From Bacillota bacterium (GTDB lineage: Bacteria > Bacillota > Clostridia > Lachnospirales > Lachnospiraceae), in NCBI GenBank assembly GCA_023443225.1, contig JAEZVF010000018.1, forward strand, positions 1-12,907: a DNA stretch of 12,907 nt, written 5' to 3'. Positions 7,220-12,907 of this stretch are shown here, piece after piece (position 1 is the stretch's first letter; each line of letters begins with the position of its first letter). The position numbers and the translations under genes are program-made. The notes beneath the pieces are model-generated. The model ran no database searches and was not told the DNA's origin. It worked only from the letters and a program-made list of their open reading frames with translations.

Positions 7220-7951
7220 ATGGATCAGCATTTATTTCAGCAGGCTTGTGATAAGGTTTTAGATAATATAAGAGAAGGTACTGGAATAGGTACTTTGTCA
7301 GAAAAAACAATCCATGCAATTTTAAAGAATTATCTATCTCCAGACGTTACATGTCATGAAATTAAAGTGGCAAGTTTTTATGCAGATATCGTAAATAATA
7401 ATGGAATCATTGAAATACAAACCAGAAGTTTTGATAAGTTGAGAAGAAAATTAGAGGTATTTCTTGATATCTTACCAGTTACCATAGTTTATCCGATTCC
7501 TTTTACAAAATGGTTGAGATGGGTCAATGAAGAATCTGGGGAAATCAGTACACCAAGGAAATCACCAAAGAAAGGAACCCCCTATATGATTGCGCCGGAA
7601 TTGTATAAAATTAAATCCCATCTGCTTAACCCAAATCTAAAACTACATATTATTATGTTGGATCTGGAAGAGTACCGTTTTTTAAATGGTTGGAGTCAAG
7701 ATAAGAAGAAAGGTTCTTCCCGTTGTGATCGTATTCCAACCCGGATCACTGAGGAGATTTTTATAAACGATCTATCCGATTACCACAAATTGATACCCTC
7801 TAATTTACCTGAGGAATTTACTTCCAAAGATTATAAAAAAGCATCCGGATTGAGTTTAAAGGCTGCTGTCATAGCCTTAAATATACTTTATCACGTGGGT
7901 GCGGTACAAAGAGTAGGTAAAAAAGGACAGGCTTACCTTTATAGGAGGTAA
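7220..7951 (+). CDS. Unrecognised protein: PD-(D/E)XK-like fold plus C-terminal winged helix
   Basis: This is a 243-residue protein I cannot assign to a named family. Residues about 20-90 resemble the PD-(D/E)XK nuclease core: an acidic helix (LSEKTIHAILKNYL, Glu28), a strand carrying Asp56 (SFYADIV), a turn, then a strand IIEIQTR with Glu65-x-Gln67, followed by a helix rich in Arg and Lys. The Gln in place of the usual Lys occurs in some members. Residues about 198-243 look like a winged helix-turn-helix (FTSKDYKKASGLSLKAAVIA, then a YHVGAVQRVGKKGQAYLYRR wing). Together this suggests a DNA-associated protein, but no activity is shown. The ribosome site AGGAG lies six bases before the ATG. 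It is a single-gene unit with its own promoter. Confidence 0.72.
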   Translation: MDQHLFQQACDKVLDNIREGTGIGTLSEKTIHAILKNYLSPDVTCHEIKVASFYADIVNNNGIIEIQTRSFDKLRRKLEVFLDILPVTIVYPIPFTKWLRWVNEESGEISTPRKSPKKGTPYMIAPELYKIKSHLLNPNLKLHIIMLDLEEYRFLNGWSQDKKKGSSRCDRIPTRITEEIFINDLSDYHKLIPSNLPEEFTSKDYKKASGLSLKAAVIALNILYHVGAVQRVGKKGQAYLYRR

Positions 7952-7975
7952 TACCTCTATATGTGGTAAGCCTGT
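7927..7975 (+). terminator. Hairpin terminator overlapping the 3' end of the coding region
   Basis: ACAGGCTTACC (7927-7937) and GGTAAGCCTGT (7965-7975) form a perfect 11-bp stem. A second inverted pair, AGGAGGT/ACCTCT, lies inside, and the stop codon TAA (7949-7951) is in the loop. The hairpin is followed by TATATTATAATTT rather than a clean T-run, so termination efficiency is uncertain. Confidence 0.55.
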
Positions 7976-7987
7976 TATATTATAATT

Positions 7988-8162
7988 TAATGAAAACGGA
8001 ATGAGGAACACGCAAGTTTACTTGCTTATTCCGATTGGAGTAACAAGATCATGAACACGTTTTTTGTTCATGATGTAATGAAAACGGAATGGGGAATTGC
8101 AAGTTTACATGCAAATTCCGATTGGAGCATCAAGCTCATGAACATGTAATATATTCATGATC
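7988..8162. repeat. Tandem duplication of an ~88-bp two-hairpin element
   Basis: Two adjacent copies (7988-8075 and 8076-8162) are about 80% identical. Each starts TAATGAAAACGGAAT, contains ATTCCGATTGGAG in the middle and ends with an inverted repeat around TCATGAAC...TTCATGA. Each copy can form two hairpins: one closed by CGGAAT/ATTCCG and one closed by TCATGAA/TTCATGA. In copy 1 the second is a perfect ATCATGAACA/TGTTCATGAT stem with a 7-nt loop. A degenerate third start (TAATAAAAGC) follows at 8163. The block fills the gap between two convergent genes and contains no plausible ORF. It may be a repetitive extragenic element, a tandem terminator or a small RNA. Confidence 0.8.
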
Positions 8163-8174
8163 TAATAAAAGCAA

Positions 8175-9311
8175 TTATTCTCCATGTTGGTTCTTTCTGT
8201 AATCCGCCAACAATAAGTCTACCATTCTTCCGTAGCTTTTAACACCATCGTGCTGATTATTAACCTTAAGGTAAGTATCATTCATGGTATTTGATACCGT
8301 ACTGATTACCGTACCCTCATACTGTTTCCAATAGTAATAGTCTGCTCTTAAATCAGTCACCATTCCTTCATTATAGTGGTTAATGACCTGTTGAAATAAT
8401 CTTTCATCATGTCTATAAAGTTGATTACTGGCGTACGATAATGCGAGCATGGTTCCACTATATTGAAATTCCAGACTGTCAGATTGTCGGCAAACCAAAT
8501 AGGCAATAAAATTTGCCTCATCTTCCTTCATAAATCCTCTTAAATGTGCTAATTCATGGCTCATAGTTGCAGGTATGGCATATTGTCCTCCTGCTATATT
8601 TACATTTGCCTCCATAGTAAAGGGCCAGAAAATTCCATTAATCTCCATTCTAGACATTACTTCTGAGAAAAAAACTGGTTTTGGTGAGCCGTATTTCCCT
8701 GCCAGTACTGGATACTCGTGAGCGGCTTTCTCAAAGGACTTAGTTGCCATTTCGGATAATTCCTTCCAGTTACCTTTATTCACCTTCAGTACCCCATATT
8801 CATCCTCTTGCTCCTGTAATTGAACTCGGATCTTTGCGGCATCTTCTGCCAAATCCATACATAAAGCAAACAATTCTTCTACGGAAGTCTCCTGCACATT
8901 TAAATTACTAAAAGTAGCTATAGAATATCGATAATAGTTTACTCCTGCCAGATTTACATATAAAAACAATATTATACTAATGACACATGCAGTGTTTAAT
9001 ACTCCACCTGCCAGCATAGTTGCAATACCGCCCTGCTTCTGAATAACCCTGAGAATCAGTTTCCAGAAAAAGCGTATTAGGATAACCACGGCTACAATAG
9101 GTAAAATAAGAATCTCCAACTCCATAATAGAGAATGGGACCAAGTTTGTTACTAAGCTCAATCCTTGTGAAATCCATAAGTAAATGCCTTGAGCAAAAAC
9201 ATATTCCGCAATCTGCACATTTTTTTTCGTAATCCACAATATAAAAATCGAAATTGGAATCAAAAGCAATATCCATGCCCTCTTCTTATAAAAAGCCGTG
9301 TACCATTTCAT
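8175..9311 (-). CDS. Membrane protein with HELAH zinc-metalloprotease motif (DUF3810-like)
   Basis: This 378-residue protein has three hydrophobic segments, at about residues 12-28, 56-83 and 102-123. A large, mostly hydrophilic C-terminal domain follows, probably outside the membrane. HELAH at 252-256 is the gluzincin zinc motif (His252, catalytic Glu253, His256), and Glu263 or Glu265 in KEDEANFIAY is the likely third ligand. The flanking pattern (SHELAHLRGFMKEDEANFIAYLVC) is typical of the DUF3810 family as I remember it; the substrate is unknown. GGAGGAAG precedes the ATG. Only 20 bp separate it from the upstream sigma-like gene, so they are probably cotranscribed and may be functionally linked. 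Its stop lies close to the tandem repeats downstream, which may form its terminator. Confidence 0.85.
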   Translation of the reverse strand: MKWYTAFYKKRAWILLLIPISIFILWITKKNVQIAEYVFAQGIYLWISQGLSLVTNLVPFSIMELEILILPIVAVVILIRFFWKLILRVIQKQGGIATMLAGGVLNTACVISIILFLYVNLAGVNYYRYSIATFSNLNVQETSVEELFALCMDLAEDAAKIRVQLQEQEDEYGVLKVNKGNWKELSEMATKSFEKAAHEYPVLAGKYGSPKPVFFSEVMSRMEINGIFWPFTMEANVNIAGGQYAIPATMSHELAHLRGFMKEDEANFIAYLVCRQSDSLEFQYSGTMLALSYASNQLYRHDERLFQQVINHYNEGMVTDLRADYYYWKQYEGTVISTVSNTMNDTYLKVNNQHDGVKSYGRMVDLLLADYRKNQHGE

Positions 9312-9331
9312 TTATCTTCCTCCTCTGATGC

Positions 9332-10153
9332 TTAAGATTCGTGATTTCCCAATGCAACTGCGTCTGCGGACAGATTGAGGATATCTCCAATCTCTTTCAA
9401 GGACAAGTTTGTGTAAGCAGCTAATTCATGAATATCCGCCTTTCTCCCAAGATCTTCTGCAAGTTCGTTTGCAGCATCATTCAAGAATTTTATCTTTTTC
9501 ACAATACTATTTTCAAAATTACAACTGTTTTCTTGTTCCTTAATTGCTGAATCTATAGATTCTCTTATATAGTTAGCGACAAATTGTTTCCAATTCCCTA
9601 TGTCCTGTAAATATGATAAGCAATCTACAGAATTCAGAAGTCCTATATTTCCTTCCTGTATAAGATCCTCTAAAGTAATTCCTTGATTTCTATATTCTTT
9701 AGCCAATTCAACGACCAAACGCAAGTTTCCTTCGATAAAGCGATTTTTCGCATCGTCATCGTGTTCACATATATGTTTTATCAATGTTATATTTTCTTCT
9801 TCTGAGCAGTCTTTCATGGCTTCCAAATCTTCTAAATACATCTTCAAATAAATGGAATCCACTTCCTTTGTATCTTTCGATTTGTCCTTTAAAGGTTCTG
9901 TTTCAAGTTCTGGTCCATCTGAACAATCACTCTGCTCCACCGCTTTTGTGTATTCTGTCACCCCTCCGACATAGCCTTCGATATTAATATGATATGCCGT
10001 TAAATAGGCAAAAATCTGCTCGAACTGCTTATCATTTAAATGCATGCCACCAAATAGACTCTTAATTTCTTGTACACTTAACTTGTTTCCCTGTACTTTA
10101 GCTACTTCAAGAATATCCGCTAGCATCTCTTGAAATTTATTCTTATTATTCAT
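9332..10153 (-). CDS. Sigma-70-like protein lacking region 4
   Basis: This 273-residue protein has the layout of a primary-type sigma factor but stops early. Residues 5-62 resemble region 1.1, and about 98-130 resemble region 1.2. Residues 134-175 (AKNRFIEGNLRLVVELAKEY, then GITLEDLIQEGNIGLL) are an excellent match to regions 2.1-2.2, which bind core RNA polymerase. Residues 176-205 align with regions 2.3-2.4, but the aromatic Y-A-T-W-W DNA-melting pattern is replaced by NWKQFVANYIRES. Residues 213-265 (AANELAEDLGRKADIHELAA) match region 3. No region 4 (-35 binding) follows: the stop is 20 bp before the next gene, leaving no room for a frameshifted remainder. It may be a non-canonical sigma or a polymerase-binding regulator. 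GGAGG and AGGA lie upstream of the ATG. Confidence 0.8.
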   Translation of the reverse strand: MNNKNKFQEMLADILEVAKVQGNKLSVQEIKSLFGGMHLNDKQFEQIFAYLTAYHINIEGYVGGVTEYTKAVEQSDCSDGPELETEPLKDKSKDTKEVDSIYLKMYLEDLEAMKDCSEEENITLIKHICEHDDDAKNRFIEGNLRLVVELAKEYRNQGITLEDLIQEGNIGLLNSVDCLSYLQDIGNWKQFVANYIRESIDSAIKEQENSCNFENSIVKKIKFLNDAANELAEDLGRKADIHELAAYTNLSLKEIGDILNLSADAVALGNHES

Positions 10154-10269
10154 ATTTCCTCTTTCCTCCAGACAAGCTTTCTTTCGATTAATAGAAATTT
10201 ACCTCTATGATGTACAATTCTCCAAAATTGTTATTATTTTCAAGAATATAGAGCATTTTGTCATACTTT

Positions 10270-10298
10270 ATTTTAACATACCTTTACTATCATCGCAA
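10270..10298 (-). promoter_or_regulatory. Sigma-A type promoter of the sigma-like/DUF3810 unit
   Basis: On the minus strand TTGCGA (10298-10293) is separated by 17 bp from TAAAAT (10275-10270). It lies about 117 bp before the ATG at 10153. The -35 hexamer is inside the left arm of the palindrome at 10285-10324. Confidence 0.5.
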
Positions 10299-10324
10299 TA
10301 ATTTCTCGCGATGATTTCATAGTA
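10285..10324. promoter_or_regulatory. Palindrome over a promoter: possible operator or divergent-gene hairpin
   Basis: ATCATCGC (10289-10296) and GCGATGAT (10308-10315) are perfect inverted repeats around an 11-bp spacer. A looser outer pair, TACTAT (10285-10290) and ATAGTA (10319-10324), surrounds them. The left arm covers the -35 of the minus-strand promoter, a common place for a repressor operator. The rest of the 10154-10429 gap holds only the two divergent promoters. Confidence 0.4.
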
Positions 10325-10345
10325 ATGATTTATCCGGGGATGGAC

Positions 10346-10374
10346 TTGCGTTTTTTTCTTCTTGATGTTAGAAT
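10346..10374 (+). promoter_or_regulatory. Sigma-A type promoter of the S1-domain gene
   Basis: TTGCGT (10346-10351), a 17-bp T-rich spacer and TAGAAT (10369-10374) lie about 50 bp before the chosen start at 10430. Confidence 0.6.
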
Positions 10375-10429
10375 ATGTAAACATTAGAAGAATAAAAATA
10401 TGGTGCACTAGCACAGAATGGAGAGCGTT

Positions 10430-11395
10430 ATGAATACAAATAATGAAACAGAAGTAACCGTGAAAACTACAGAAGTTCCCGAAGCACAAATGATTCCCTC
10501 CATGGATGAATTTACAGAGCAAATTAACAAATCCCTTCATAAAATTGAAGAAGGAGAGCTCGTTAAGGGAGTTGTCATTGGCATATCTGATACTGAGGTC
10601 ACTCTGGATTTAGGCTATTATGCTGAAGGTTTAATTAAAATGGAAGAACTTAGTAACGACCCGCGTTTTTCCATAAAGGCAGATGTCACCATGGGTGAAG
10701 AAATCTCTGCAGTTGTTGTAAAAAAGGACGATGGAGAAGGAAGTATTCTTTTATCTAAAAAGAAAGCTGAGGATATTCTATCTTGGGAATTGCTCAAAGA
10801 TTATATGAATAATCGGACTGTGTTAGACGTTAAAATCGCTCAGGCAGTCAATGGTGGTGTCGTTACTTATCTGGAAGGCATCCGTGCTTTTATACCTGCT
10901 TCACAACTTTCTATAGCTTATGTGGAGGACCTAGAATCCTGGGTAAATAAAACAATCAAAGTCACTGTAATAACCGCAGAGGAAGATAAAAAGAAGTTAG
11001 TATTATCCGGTAAAGAAGTAGAACGAGACAATGAGCGGATGGAAAAAATCAATAAAATATCTCGCTTACAGCTTGGTATCATTACGACTGGTGTTGTTGA
11101 TAAAATAACTCCTTATGGCGCATTTGTTAACATTGGAAATGGATTGTCCGGATTAGTTCACATCTCTCAAATATGCGGAAAACGTATAAAATCTCCAAAT
11201 GAAGTAATAAAAGAAGGGCAAGAAGTAACTGTTAAAATAATCGATATTAAAGACGGTAAAGTAAGCTTAAGCATGAAAGCTGTAGAAGAAAAATCGGACG
11301 TTGTAGATGCTGCAGATGAAGTTCCTTTTGAATATAGTTCTGATGGACAAGCATCCACAAGCTTAGCTGGATTATTTGCTAATATAAAATTGTAG
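10430..11395 (+). CDS. Protein with three S1 RNA-binding domains (ribosomal protein S1-like)
   Basis: This 321-residue protein is built of three OB-fold S1 domains after an acidic N-terminal tail of about 40 residues. The domains lie at residues 42-112 (GELVKGVVIGI, LGYYAEGLIK, ILLSKKKAE), 128-196 (FIPASQLS, LVLSGKEVE) and 215-285. The third is the most canonical (LGIITTGVVDKITPYGAFVN, GLSGLVHISQI, VSLSMKAVEE). Such proteins bind single-stranded RNA and resemble bacterial ribosomal protein S1, which in clostridia is shorter than the six-domain E. coli form. A role in translation or RNA turnover is inferred. I chose the ATG at 10430 because GGAG lies six bases upstream; the ATG at 10418 adds four residues and has no ribosome site. 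It is a single-gene unit, convergent with relQ. Confidence 0.85.
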   Translation: MNTNNETEVTVKTTEVPEAQMIPSMDEFTEQINKSLHKIEEGELVKGVVIGISDTEVTLDLGYYAEGLIKMEELSNDPRFSIKADVTMGEEISAVVVKKDDGEGSILLSKKKAEDILSWELLKDYMNNRTVLDVKIAQAVNGGVVTYLEGIRAFIPASQLSIAYVEDLESWVNKTIKVTVITAEEDKKKLVLSGKEVERDNERMEKINKISRLQLGIITTGVVDKITPYGAFVNIGNGLSGLVHISQICGKRIKSPNEVIKEGQEVTVKIIDIKDGKVSLSMKAVEEKSDVVDAADEVPFEYSSDGQASTSLAGLFANIKL

Positions 11396-11405
11396 AAAAG
11401 GCCTC

Positions 11406-11524
11406 TTACAATAGTTACAGTTAGCCGAGTACTTAAGTCTGGTATAAGTAATATTTCTCAAGTTATTTTCATGAGACAAAATTCCTTATACCAGGCTCAA
11501 ATACCGCTTCTCTTATTATTGTAA
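11406..11524. terminator. Large imperfect palindrome between convergent genes, possible bidirectional terminator
   Basis: Nested inverted repeats fill the gap between the S1-like gene and relQ: TTACAATA/TATTGTAA (11406-11413 with 11517-11524), CTGGTATAAG/CTTATACCAG (11439-11448 with 11485-11494) and TCTCA/TGAGA (11456-11460 with 11472-11476). The symmetry means the transcript from either strand can fold. No strong T-run follows on either side, so termination is inferred from position. Confidence 0.5.
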
Positions 11525-11534
11525 TTATCATCAT

Positions 11535-12440
11535 TTATCGCATTCCAAAAAATCTCATGAATCTTCCTTCGGATTTCTTATCAACATCCTTTTCCATGTT
11601 ATATTTACTATAATTACTTTTATCTTCTATTTTGGCACCTTCCGAAGTTTTTTGTTCTTTCATTGGTATGTCTCGAAGCGACCCTTCCGCCTCTGCTTTA
11701 GCTTGTTCTTCTTCACATTCAAGCTCCTCATCAATTACTGTTCCATAGGAATCTTTAATCATATCCTGAAAGGTATTAGATACGGTTAACTTATACTGTT
11801 CCATTGCTTCTTCAGAATTATATATTTTGATTTCTTCATTCAAGGTTAACATTTTATGATCTAAAAAAGATACAATCTCTGCACATTCTTTTAATTCCTT
11901 TCGAATTCGTTCCGGGGCATTTCCTTCAAACTTATAATATATTTTATGTTCCAAACTGGCCCAGAAGTCCATAGCAATTGTTCTTATCTGTATCTCTACT
12001 TTTGTATTCACCATAGTATTTGACAAATAAATAGGAACCGAAACAATCATGTGATAACTTGTATATCCATTTGCTTTCGGGCTCATAATATAGTCTTTCA
12101 CTTTTAAGACCTGCACATCACTTTGTTTTGCCAGTAAATCAGCTATGCGGTATATGTCCGAAGTAAAGGAACAAATAATACGAGTTCCGGCTACATCATT
12201 TACATATTTAACGATATTTTCAATTGTTAGCTCTCTTCCATTATGACGAAGCTTCTTCGCTATACTCTGTGTTGTCTTCAATCGCGATGTTATATGCTCA
12301 ATTGGATTATATTGATGAGCTAATTTAAATTCATTATTTAATATTTCTATTTTTGTATTTACTTGTTTTAGGGCAGAATCATACATCAAAAAGACCTTCT
12401 GCCATTCGTCTTCTTCATTATAATAAATCGGTAAATCCAT
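11535..12440 (-). CDS. relQ: Small alarmone synthetase, RelQ/YjbM-type GTP pyrophosphokinase
   Basis: This 301-residue protein transfers pyrophosphate from ATP to GTP or GDP to make (p)ppGpp, the stringent-response alarmone. It has the synthetase domain without the HD hydrolase domain. Recognisable motifs are IEHITSRLKTTQSIAKKL (47-64), VNDVAGTRIICSFTSDIYRI (80-99, metal-binding Asp82), DYIMSPKANGYTSYHMIV (116-133) and VEIQIRTIAMDFWASLEHKI (148-167, catalytic Glu149). Residues about 205-301 are a charged extension rich in E, K and D, ending in a basic-aromatic GRFMRFFGMR. B. subtilis RelQ is about 210 residues, so this tail is extra. I chose the start at 12440, with GGAGGAG six bases upstream; the reading from 12485 adds 15 unrelated residues without a good ribosome site. 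It is a single-gene unit. Confidence 0.87.
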   Translation of the reverse strand: MDLPIYYNEEDEWQKVFLMYDSALKQVNTKIEILNNEFKLAHQYNPIEHITSRLKTTQSIAKKLRHNGRELTIENIVKYVNDVAGTRIICSFTSDIYRIADLLAKQSDVQVLKVKDYIMSPKANGYTSYHMIVSVPIYLSNTMVNTKVEIQIRTIAMDFWASLEHKIYYKFEGNAPERIRKELKECAEIVSFLDHKMLTLNEEIKIYNSEEAMEQYKLTVSNTFQDMIKDSYGTVIDEELECEEEQAKAEAEGSLRDIPMKEQKTSEGAKIEDKSNYSKYNMEKDVDKKSEGRFMRFFGMR

Positions 12441-12551
12441 AGTTCTCCTCCTTATAAATAAGGAACACCCCAATACGAAAGGCATTTCTACTCTTTAATA
12501 CCTTTCATAATTTATCCTATGTTTTGCTTATCTTCACACTATTTCTTTTTG

Positions 12552-12560
12552 ATTATACCA
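12552..12560 (-). promoter_or_regulatory. Extended -10 promoter of relQ
   Basis: On the minus strand TGGTATAAT is a perfect -10 hexamer (12557-12552) with the TGn extension just upstream. No good -35 is found at 16-18 bp spacing, which fits an extended -10 promoter. Transcription would start near 12545, about 105 nt before the chosen ATG. Confidence 0.5.
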
Positions 12561-12631
12561 TAGAAATATGAACAATCTTTGAATAATACTAATCTTAATT
12601 AAATATTAATGATTTTAACTTTTTAGTTATA

Positions 12632-12893
12632 ATTGTGATTAGGATGTCAAAAGCCCAATTGAAACTATTGATCGAATAGTGTTGTGTATATATTCATTTT
12701 GTCTGCCTTACCCTTCTTCGGCATGTCCTTTGTAGAGCCTCAAAGATATGAAAAGCATCGCAGCTGCAATGCTTTTCACTGAGTCTCTAGTCGGACATAA
12801 ACTGCCTAGTCGGCCGGTCGACGACAAAACGAATATATACACAGCACTATTCTTAGGTTCAATTCTTTGAGGCTTTTGACACCTAATCATAAT
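12632..12893. mobile_element. ~262-bp foldback element with ~72-75 bp inverted arms, MITE-like
   Basis: The left arm (about 12632-12703) and right arm (about 12823-12893) are imperfect inverted repeats. The inner 30 bases (12674-12703 against 12823-12852) match at 28 positions. The outer part shares GATTAGG, TGTCAAAAGCC and a slightly gapped stretch. TA flanks both proposed ends (12630-12631 and 12894-12895), compatible with a TA target duplication. The 119-bp centre holds a nearly perfect 28-bp palindrome (12750-12777, GAAAAGCAT...ATGCTTTTC) and a direct repeat CTAGTCGG. No plausible gene is present. A non-autonomous transposon relic is the favoured reading; a large structured RNA is the alternative. 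Confidence 0.55.
12750..12777. repeat. 28-bp near-perfect palindrome inside the foldback element
   Basis: GAAAAGCAT and ATGCTTTTC flank GCAGCTGC, with one C-A mismatch pair in each half. It lies near the centre of the 12632-12893 element and would form its apical hairpin. Confidence 0.7.
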
Positions 12894-12907
12894 TAAAATT
12901 ACTAACT

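Noticed and set aside
7988..8162. CRISPR array
   Set aside because: There are only two long, imperfect, directly abutting copies with no spacers.
9784..9987. 67-residue plus-strand frame inside the sigma-like gene
   Set aside because: It is an antisense shadow of a well-supported coding region.
10268..10540. 90-residue minus-strand frame across the promoter region and the start of the S1-like gene
   Set aside because: It overlaps two promoters and the S1-like coding region antisense; low-complexity and unlike any family.
12708..12890. 60-residue reading frame on the minus strand at the right end
   Set aside because: It lies wholly inside the inverted-repeat element and has no ribosome site or recognisable domain.

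Overview
The window looks like chromosomal DNA from a low-GC, motile, Gram-positive anaerobe, most likely a Clostridia/Lachnospiraceae relative. This rests on AT-rich intergenic DNA, strong GGAGG ribosome sites, sigma-A type promoters, and a flagellin, FliS, M18 aminopeptidase and RelQ-type alarmone synthetase of clostridial character. The species cannot be fixed from this sequence alone.

Region 1 (1-5784, minus strand) is a flagellar late-gene cluster. A near-consensus sigma-A promoter (5684-5712) and a roughly 225-nt structured leader precede a 1065-residue repeat protein with a FliK-like C-terminal domain. Flagellin and its export chaperone FliS follow, and an intrinsic terminator (124-165) closes the cluster. 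Directly after that terminator, and running off the left edge, is what appears to be the 5' end of a group II intron on the same strand.

Region 2 (5785-7951) is a divergent pair. An M18 zinc aminopeptidase (minus) and an unrecognised PD-(D/E)XK-like plus winged-helix protein (plus) are read from two overlapping promoters that share one palindromic -10 hexamer. The 223-bp gap after the plus-strand gene holds a terminator-like hairpin and a tandem duplication of an element that forms two hairpins per copy.

Region 3 (8175-10153, minus) is a two-gene unit: a sigma-70-like protein that ends before region 4, then a membrane protein with an HELAH zinc-protease motif (DUF3810-like). Region 4 (10430-11395, plus) is a free-standing protein with three S1 domains, divergent from region 3. 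Region 5 (11535-12440, minus) is a RelQ/YjbM-type (p)ppGpp synthetase with a charged C-terminal extension. A large imperfect palindrome lies between the convergent S1 and relQ genes.

The last ~280 bp hold a foldback element of about 262 bp with ~72-75 bp imperfect inverted arms, possibly a MITE. Functionally the window combines flagellar filament production and export, peptide turnover, a possible membrane-protease/sigma-like regulatory pair, and stringent-response signalling. The most unusual items are the structured leader of the FliK-like gene, the region-4-less sigma homologue next to a membrane protease, the nuclease-like/winged-helix protein, the tandem two-hairpin repeats and the intron positioned at a terminator.
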